Assembly: GCA_904066235.2 (NCBI GenBank)
Contig: CAJFCV020000002.1
Coordinates: 2,170,001 to 2,234,000 of the forward strand
Direction: 5' to 3'
DNA from: Bursaphelenchus xylophilus
Taxonomy: Eukaryota; Nematoda; Chromadorea; Rhabditida; Aphelenchoididae
Length of the DNA stretch: 64,000 nt
Below the pieces are notes generated by a model. The model made no database searches, was not told the origin of the DNA, and was given only the letters and a program-made list of their open reading frames with translations. Positions 58,601 through 64,000 of the stretch are shown here, piece by piece. Made by a program: the position numbers and the translations under genes. Within the stretch, counting starts at the first letter, position 1, and every line of letters starts with the position of its first letter.

Positions 58601-59591
58601 CATTTCCAATTCACTTTTTTTAAACTGGTGCCTAGTATAATATCAGAGTGTTCGGGCTGGTACGGGCGCAGTTTAGCTCCAAAAAAGGTGAAACTTTGGA
58701 ATTTGAAATTTCATTCGGTCTAGTTTCGAATGGTGTAGGTCGCGTCATTTCACTCCGACATTTCCAATTCACTTTTTTTAAAACTGGTGCCTAGTATAAT
58801 ATCAGAGTGTTCGGGCTGGTACGGGCGCAGTTTAGCTCCAAAAAAGGTGAAACCTTGGAATTTGAAATTTCATTCGGTCTAGTTTCGAATGGTGTAGGTC
58901 ACATCATTTCACTCCGACATTTCCAATTCACTTTTTTTAAACTGGTGCCAAGTATCATATCAGAGTGTTCAGCCTGGTACGGGCGCAGTTTAGCTCCAAA
59001 AAAGGTGAAACCTTGGAATTTGAAATTTCATTCGGTCTAGTTTCGAATGGTGTAGGTCACATCATTTCACTCCGACATTTCCAATTCACTTTTTTTAAAC
59101 TGGTGCCTAGTATAATATCAGAGTGTTCGGGCTGGTACGGGCGCAGTTTAGCTCCAAAAAAGGTGAAACCTTGGAATTTGAAATTTCATTCGGTCTAGTT
59201 TCGAATGGTGTAGGTCGCGTCATTTCACTCCGACATTTCCAATTCACTTTTTTTAAACTGGTGTCTAGTATAATATCAGAGTGTTCGGGCTGGTACGGGC
59301 GCAGTTTAGCTCCAAAAAAGGTGAAACTTTGGAATTTGAAATTTCATTCGGTCTAGTTTCGAATGTTTTAGGTCACATCATTTCACTCCGACATTTCCAA
59401 TTCACTTTTTTTTAAACTGGTGCCTAGTATAATATCAGAGTGTTCGGGCTGGTACGGGCGCAGTTTAGCTCCAAAAAAGGTGAAACTTTGGAATTTGAAA
59501 TTTCATTCGGTCTAGTTTCGAATGGTGTAGGTCACATCATTTCACTCCGACATTTCCAATTCACTTTTTTTTTAAACTGGTGCCTAGTATA
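25700..59591 (+). repeat. 158-bp tandem satellite, main block (about 214 monomers)
   Basis: Head-to-tail monomers recognised by TATCAGAGTGTTCGG, GGGCGCAGTTTAGC, GGAATTTGAAATTTCATTCG, TTCACTCCGACATTTCC and a T7-9 run before AAACTGGTGCCTAG. The period is 157-159 bp, varying mainly with T-run and A-run length. Monomers differ by a few diagnostic changes, such as GGCCTGATACGGG...GCCCC, GGCTGGTACGAG, AAAGATAAAAC, CAGCCTGG with CCAAGTATCATATC, and GGCGAAAC...TACAATTTCATTCCC. Each monomer has short stops in every frame over longer distances, because 158 is not a multiple of three, so it encodes no protein. No satellite break is seen before 59588. Confidence 0.98.
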
Positions 59592-61078
59592 TACTCCCCG
59601 TACAATGTTTTGACCCCCTCCTAACTCCGTCCAAAGTGTACTAATTCGGACCAAATTTGGTATGTAGTATACTCACAGGCTAGTAACAAAAAATAACATA
59701 GCAGGACATACCTTATAGTTGAATTTCAAAAGCTAGGGGCAATTTTCAAAAATCACCTTAAAAAATCGAGGAAAAAGTTTTGACCCCCTTAAAAAACGTT
59801 TGATATCGCCAGCGGATGCCACGCAAACCTATTGTAATCGACGTCCCATACCTGAATACAGGTTAATATATGGTTTTCCGTTGAATTCTTCGTTGTATTT
59901 GAGGATTCAACGCGTTAAACCGTTTTTGATGTAGAGCTGCCCAAAATTGTAAAAATCTTGCCCTAGCGCTTTCCTAGAGCTCTAAATTGGGTTTATATTA
60001 TGTGCTTTAGACCTGTATTTACCTTCTCCTTTCAATAAAAGTGCGTCGTGGCCTGGCGGTGTAGATTCGGTAGATACCCTTTTGTCATGCCCAGCCTTGG
60101 TGAGCCATTTGCTCTTTGACTCAAGGTCGAGATGTGGTCGTTAGGTCCTCAATGTAATCCTGAGACTCTTAGTTACTCTCAAACAAAGAATCAACTCCGG
60201 CTGACACGGTCTCATATGGTTTGCAGGCGCAACTTCGCCGATCTGCACCTTAACGAAAAACCCGCGTTTTTCAAATGGATTTTTAGCCACCAAAAACGGC
60301 TTTCATTTGATGGACCAGGTAATTTAAGGCGTTACAGCACCCACCATACTCATTTGAGACGTATGAAACGCCAAATGGGAGGTAGGGATGTAATAGTACT
60401 CGGAGTCATCTACAGTAACGGCAAACTTAAGATTAAGGTGAATGAAACCCATTAAAAAACGTGTCAAATCAAAACATTTTACATTACTGAGAGTAAATAG
60501 GAGTCTCAGGATTACATTGAGGACCTAACGACCACATCTCGACCTTGAGTCAGAGAGCAAATGGCTCACCAAGGCTGGGCATGACAAGAGGGTATCTGCC
60601 GAATCTACACCGCCAGGCCACCATGCACTTTTATTGAAAGGAGAAGGTAAATACAGGTCTAAAGCACATAATATAAACCCAATTTAGAGCTCTAGGAAAG
60701 CGCTAGGGCAAGATTTTTACAATTTTGGGCAGCTCTACATCAAAAACGGTTTAACCCGTTGAATCCTCAAATGCAACGAAGCATTCAACGGAAAACCATA
60801 TATTAACCTGTATTCAGGTATGGGACGTCGATTACAATAGGTTTGCGTGGCATCCGCTGGCGATATCAAACGTTTTTTAAGGGGGTCAAAACTTTTTCCT
60901 CGATTTTTTAAGGTGATTTTTGAAAATTGCCTCTAGATTTTGAAATTCAACTATAAGGTATGTCCTGCTATGTTATTTTTTGTTACTAGCCTGTGAGTAT
61001 ACTACATAGGAAATTTGGTCCGAATTAGTACACTTTGGACGGAGTTAGGAGGGGGGTCAAAACATTGTGCGGGGAGTA
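59592..61078 (+). mobile_element. Tc1/mariner-like element with about 590-bp inverted termini
   Basis: Inserted in a satellite monomer at TA, which is duplicated (59590-59591 and 61079-61080). Ends are TACTCCCCGTACAATG and the inverted near-copy ending GGGGAGTA. Long inverted arms run 59592-60180 and 60489-61078, nearly identical. The 308-bp centre holds a decayed transposase piece (listed next). The arms contain TTTTGACCCCCT twice and GTGGCCTGGCGG, an A-box-like word. No intact transposase, so the element is non-autonomous. Confidence 0.93.
60219..60455 (+). pseudogene. Decayed Tc1/mariner transposase fragment
   Basis: A translated stretch RRNFADLHLN, KWIFSHQKRLSFDGPGNLRR, GGRDVIVLGVIYSNGKLK resembles the Tc1-family catalytic core (pattern W-FSDE-F-L-G ... 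GG-VMVWG-IS-NGK). The first catalytic Asp position (SDE) reads SHQ, the WHD-type segment is altered, and the frame stops after VNETH. Upstream DNA-binding and downstream DDE parts are missing. The fragment sits between the long inverted arms, so it is the remnant of the element's own gene. Confidence 0.75.
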
Positions 61079-64000
61079 TAATATCAGAGTGTTCGGGCTG
61101 GTACGGGCGCAGTTTAGCTCCAAAAAAGATAAAACTTTGGAATTTTTAATTTCATTCGGTCTAGTTTCGAATGGTGTAGGTCACATCATTTCACTCCGAC
61201 ATTTCCAATTCACTTTTTTTAAACTGGTGCCTAGTATAATATCAGAGTGTTCGGGCTGGTACGGGCGCAGTTTAGCTCCAAAAAAGGTGAAACTTTGGAA
61301 TTTGAAATTTCATTCGGTCTAGTTTCGAATGTTGTAGGTCACATCATTTCACTCCGACATTTCCAATTCACTTTTTTTTAAACTGGTGTCTAGTATAATA
61401 TCAGAGTGTTCGGGCTGGTACGGGCGCAGTTTAGCTCCAAAAAAGGTGAAACTTTGGAATTTGAAATTTCATTCGGTCTAGTTTCGAATGTTGTAGGTCA
61501 CATCATTTCACTCCGACATTTCCAATTCACTTTTTTTAAAACTGGTGCCTAGTATAATATCAGAGTGTTCGGACTGGTACGGGCGCAGTTTAGCTCCAAA
61601 AAGGTGAAACTTTGGAATTTGAAATCTCATTCGGTCTAGTTTCGAATGGTGTAGGTCACATCATTTCACTCCGACATTTCCAATTCACTTTTTTTAAACT
61701 GGTGCCTAGTATAATATCAGAGTGTTCGGGCTGGTACGGGCGCAGTTTAGCTCCAAAAAAGGTGAAACTTTGGAATTTGAAATCTCATTCGGTCTAGTTT
61801 CGAATGGTGTAGGTCACATCATTTCACTCCGACATTTCCAATTCACTTTTTTTTAAACTGGTGCCAAGTATCATATCAGAGTGTTCAGCCTGGTACGGGC
61901 GCAGTTTAGCTCCAAAAAAGGTGAAACTTTGGAATTTGAAATTTCATTCGGTCTAGTTTCGAATGGTGTAGGTCACATCATTTCACTCCGACATTTCCAA
62001 TTCACTTTTTTTTAAACTGGTGCCTAGTATAATATCAGAGTGTTCGGGCTGGTACGGGCGCAGTTTAGCTCCAAAAAAGGTGAAACCTTGGAATTTGAAA
62101 TTCCATTCGGTCTAGTTTCGAATGGTGTAGGTCGCGTCATTTCACTCCGACATTTCCAATTCACTTTTTTTAAACTGGTGCCTAGTATAATATCAGAGTG
62201 TTCGGGCTGGTACGGGCGCAGTTTAGCTCCAAAAAAGGTGAAACTTTGGAATTTGAAATTTCATTCGGTCTAGTTTCGAATGTTGTAGGTCACATCATTT
62301 CACTCCGACATTTCCAATTCACTTTTTTTAAACTGGTGTCTAGTATAATATCAGAGTGTTCGGGCTGGTACGGGCGCAGTTTAGCTCCAAAAAAGGTGAA
62401 ACTTTGGAATTTGAAATTTCATTCGGTCTAGTTTCGAATGGTGTAGGTCACATCATTTCACTCCGACATTTCCAATTCATTTTTTTTTAAACTGGTGTCT
62501 AGTATAATATCAGAGTGTTCGGGCTGGTACGGGCGCAGTTTAGCTCCAAAAAAGGTGAAACTTTGGAATTTGAAATTTCATTCGGTCTAGTTTCGAATGG
62601 TGTAGGTCACATCATTTCACTCCGACATTTCCAATTCATTTTTTTTTAAACTGGTGCCTAGTATAATATCAGAGTGTTCGGACTGGTACGGGCGCAGTTT
62701 AGCTCCAAAAAAGGTGAAACTTTGGAATTTGAAATTTCATTCGGTCTAGTTTCGAATGGTGTAGGTCACATCATTTCACTCCGACATTTCCAATTCACTT
62801 TTTTTAAACTGGTGCCTAGTATAATATCAGAGTGTTCGGACTGGTACGGGCGCAGTTTAGCTCCAAAAAAGGTGAAACTTTGGAATTTGAAATTTCATTC
62901 GGTCTAGTTTCGAATGTTGTAGGTCACATCATTTCACTCCGACATTTCCAATTCACTTTTTTTTAAACTGGTGCCTAGTATAATATCAGAGTGTTCGGGC
63001 TGGTACGGGCGCAGTTTAGCTCCAAAAAAGGTGAAACTTTGGAATTTGAAATTTCATTCGGTCTAGTTTCGAATGGTGTAGGTCGCGTCATTTCACTCCG
63101 ACATTTCCAATTCACTTTTTTTAAAACTGGTGCCTAGTATAATATCAGAGTGTTCGGGCTGGTAAGGGCGCAGTTTAGCTCCAAAAAAGGTGAAACCTTG
63201 GAATTTGAAATTTCATTCGGTCTAGTTTCGAATGGTGTAGGTCACATCATTTCACTCCGACATTTCCAATTCACTTTTTTTAAACTGGTGCCTAGTATAA
63301 TATCAGAGTGTTCGGGCTGGTACGGGCGCAGTTTAGCTCCAAAAAAGGTGAAACCTTGGAATTTGAAATTTCATTCGGTCTAGTTTCGAATGGTGTAGGT
63401 CGCGTCATTTCACTCCGACATTTCCAATTCACTTTTTTTTAAACTGGTGTCTAGTATAATATCAGAGTGTTCGGGCTGGTACGGGCGCAGTTTAGCTCCA
63501 AAAAAGATAAAACTTTGGAATTTTTAATTTCATTCGGTCTAGTTTCGAATGGTGTAGGTCACATCATTTCACTCCGACATTTCCAATTCACCTTTTTTAA
63601 ACTGGTGCCTAGTATAATATCAGAGTGTTCGGGCTGGTACGGGCGCAGTTTAGCTCCAAAAAAGATAAAACTTTGGAATTTATAATTTCATTCGGTCTAG
63701 TTTCGAATGGTGTAGGTCACATCATTTCACTCCGACATTTCCAATTCACTTTTTTTAAACTGGTGCCTAGTATAATATCAGAGTGTTCGGGCTGGTACGG
63801 GCGCAGTTTAGCTCCAAAAAAGGTGAAACTTTGGAATTTGAAATTTCATTCGGTCTAGTTTCGAATGGTGTAGGTCGCGTCATTTCACTCCGACATTTCC
63901 AATTCACTTTTTTTAAAACTGGTGCCTAGTATAATATCAGAGTGTTCGGGCTGGTACGGGCGCAGTTTAGCTCCAAAAAAGGTGAAACCTTGGAATTTGA
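61079..64000 (+). repeat. 158-bp satellite, continuation to window edge (about 18 monomers)
   Basis: Same orientation and phase as the main block, resuming exactly at the TA target duplication (TAATATCAGAGTG). Variants match the last zone before the element (CAGCCTGG at about 61886; AAAGATAAAAC at about 61128 and 63505; GGTAAGGGCG near 63173). The array runs off the end of the window. Confidence 0.97.

Noticed and set aside
60132..60455. Functional transposase
   Set aside because: Only a fragment of the catalytic core remains and the first catalytic Asp position is lost, so it is recorded as a pseudogene.
25715..63858. Dozens of 72-95-codon + strand open frames with the same translation across the satellite
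   Set aside because: They are a by-product of the 158-bp monomer: each spans about 1.5 monomers, most begin at GTG rather than ATG, and each is closed because 158 is not divisible by three. No splice or start context.
25700..64000. CRISPR-like array
   Set aside because: Whole monomers repeat with no unique spacers, and the genome is eukaryotic. The same applies to the GCACNGTGC clusters, whose spacers are A/T filler and whose repeat is only 9-13 nt.

Overview
The window is a stretch of a nematode nuclear genome, most likely a rhabditid. The evidence is small exons in AT-rich introns with TTTCAG/TTTTAG acceptors and GTAAG/GTGAG donors, acceptor-like sites just before start codons (consistent with spliced-leader addition), a transthyretin-like secreted protein gene, and an NKX6/cog-1 homeobox gene. 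No bacterial or viral gene organisation is present.

Layout. 1-13.6 kb: a cog-1 (NKX6) homeobox gene on the + strand. Five exons are well supported, the start is unresolved, and an 8.2-kb third intron carries candidate control sites, a MITE, tRNA-derived repeats and clustered GCACNGTGC palindromes. 14.0-19.1 kb: a two-domain rhodanese/sulfurtransferase gene (+). Its 2.9-kb intron holds a block of four abutting palindromic elements, a second copy of the MITE, and a triplicated minus-strand exon-like unit. 19.6-20.7 kb: an inverted pair of tRNA-like-box repeats, then a hairpin MITE. 20.7-22.6 kb: a farnesyl diphosphate synthase gene (-) with a tRNA-Asp(GTC) gene in its first intron. 23.5-24.1 kb: a transthyretin-like secreted protein gene (-). 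24.1-25.7 kb: no gene recognised, one tRNA-Arg-like fragment.

25.7-64 kb is one head-to-tail satellite of about 158 bp per monomer, roughly 230 copies, continuing past the window edge. It is interrupted once, by a 1487-bp Tc1/mariner-like element (59592-61078) with about 590-bp inverted termini, a TA target duplication and a decayed transposase fragment. The satellite shows local higher-order repeats of 4, 5, 7, 8 and 15 monomers.

The four protein genes have unrelated roles (neuronal/vulval transcription factor, sulfur metabolism, isoprenoid synthesis, secreted extracellular protein) and do not form an operon or pathway. The most unusual content is the repeat biology: (i) 75 exact GCACNGTGC palindromes in seven clusters, all between 2.0 and 16.3 kb and several phased at 27-40 bp, (ii) the palindromic-element island at 15.2-16.3 kb, and (iii) the satellite. 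All exon joins were made by eye from phase and splice consensus; repeat counts are also by eye.
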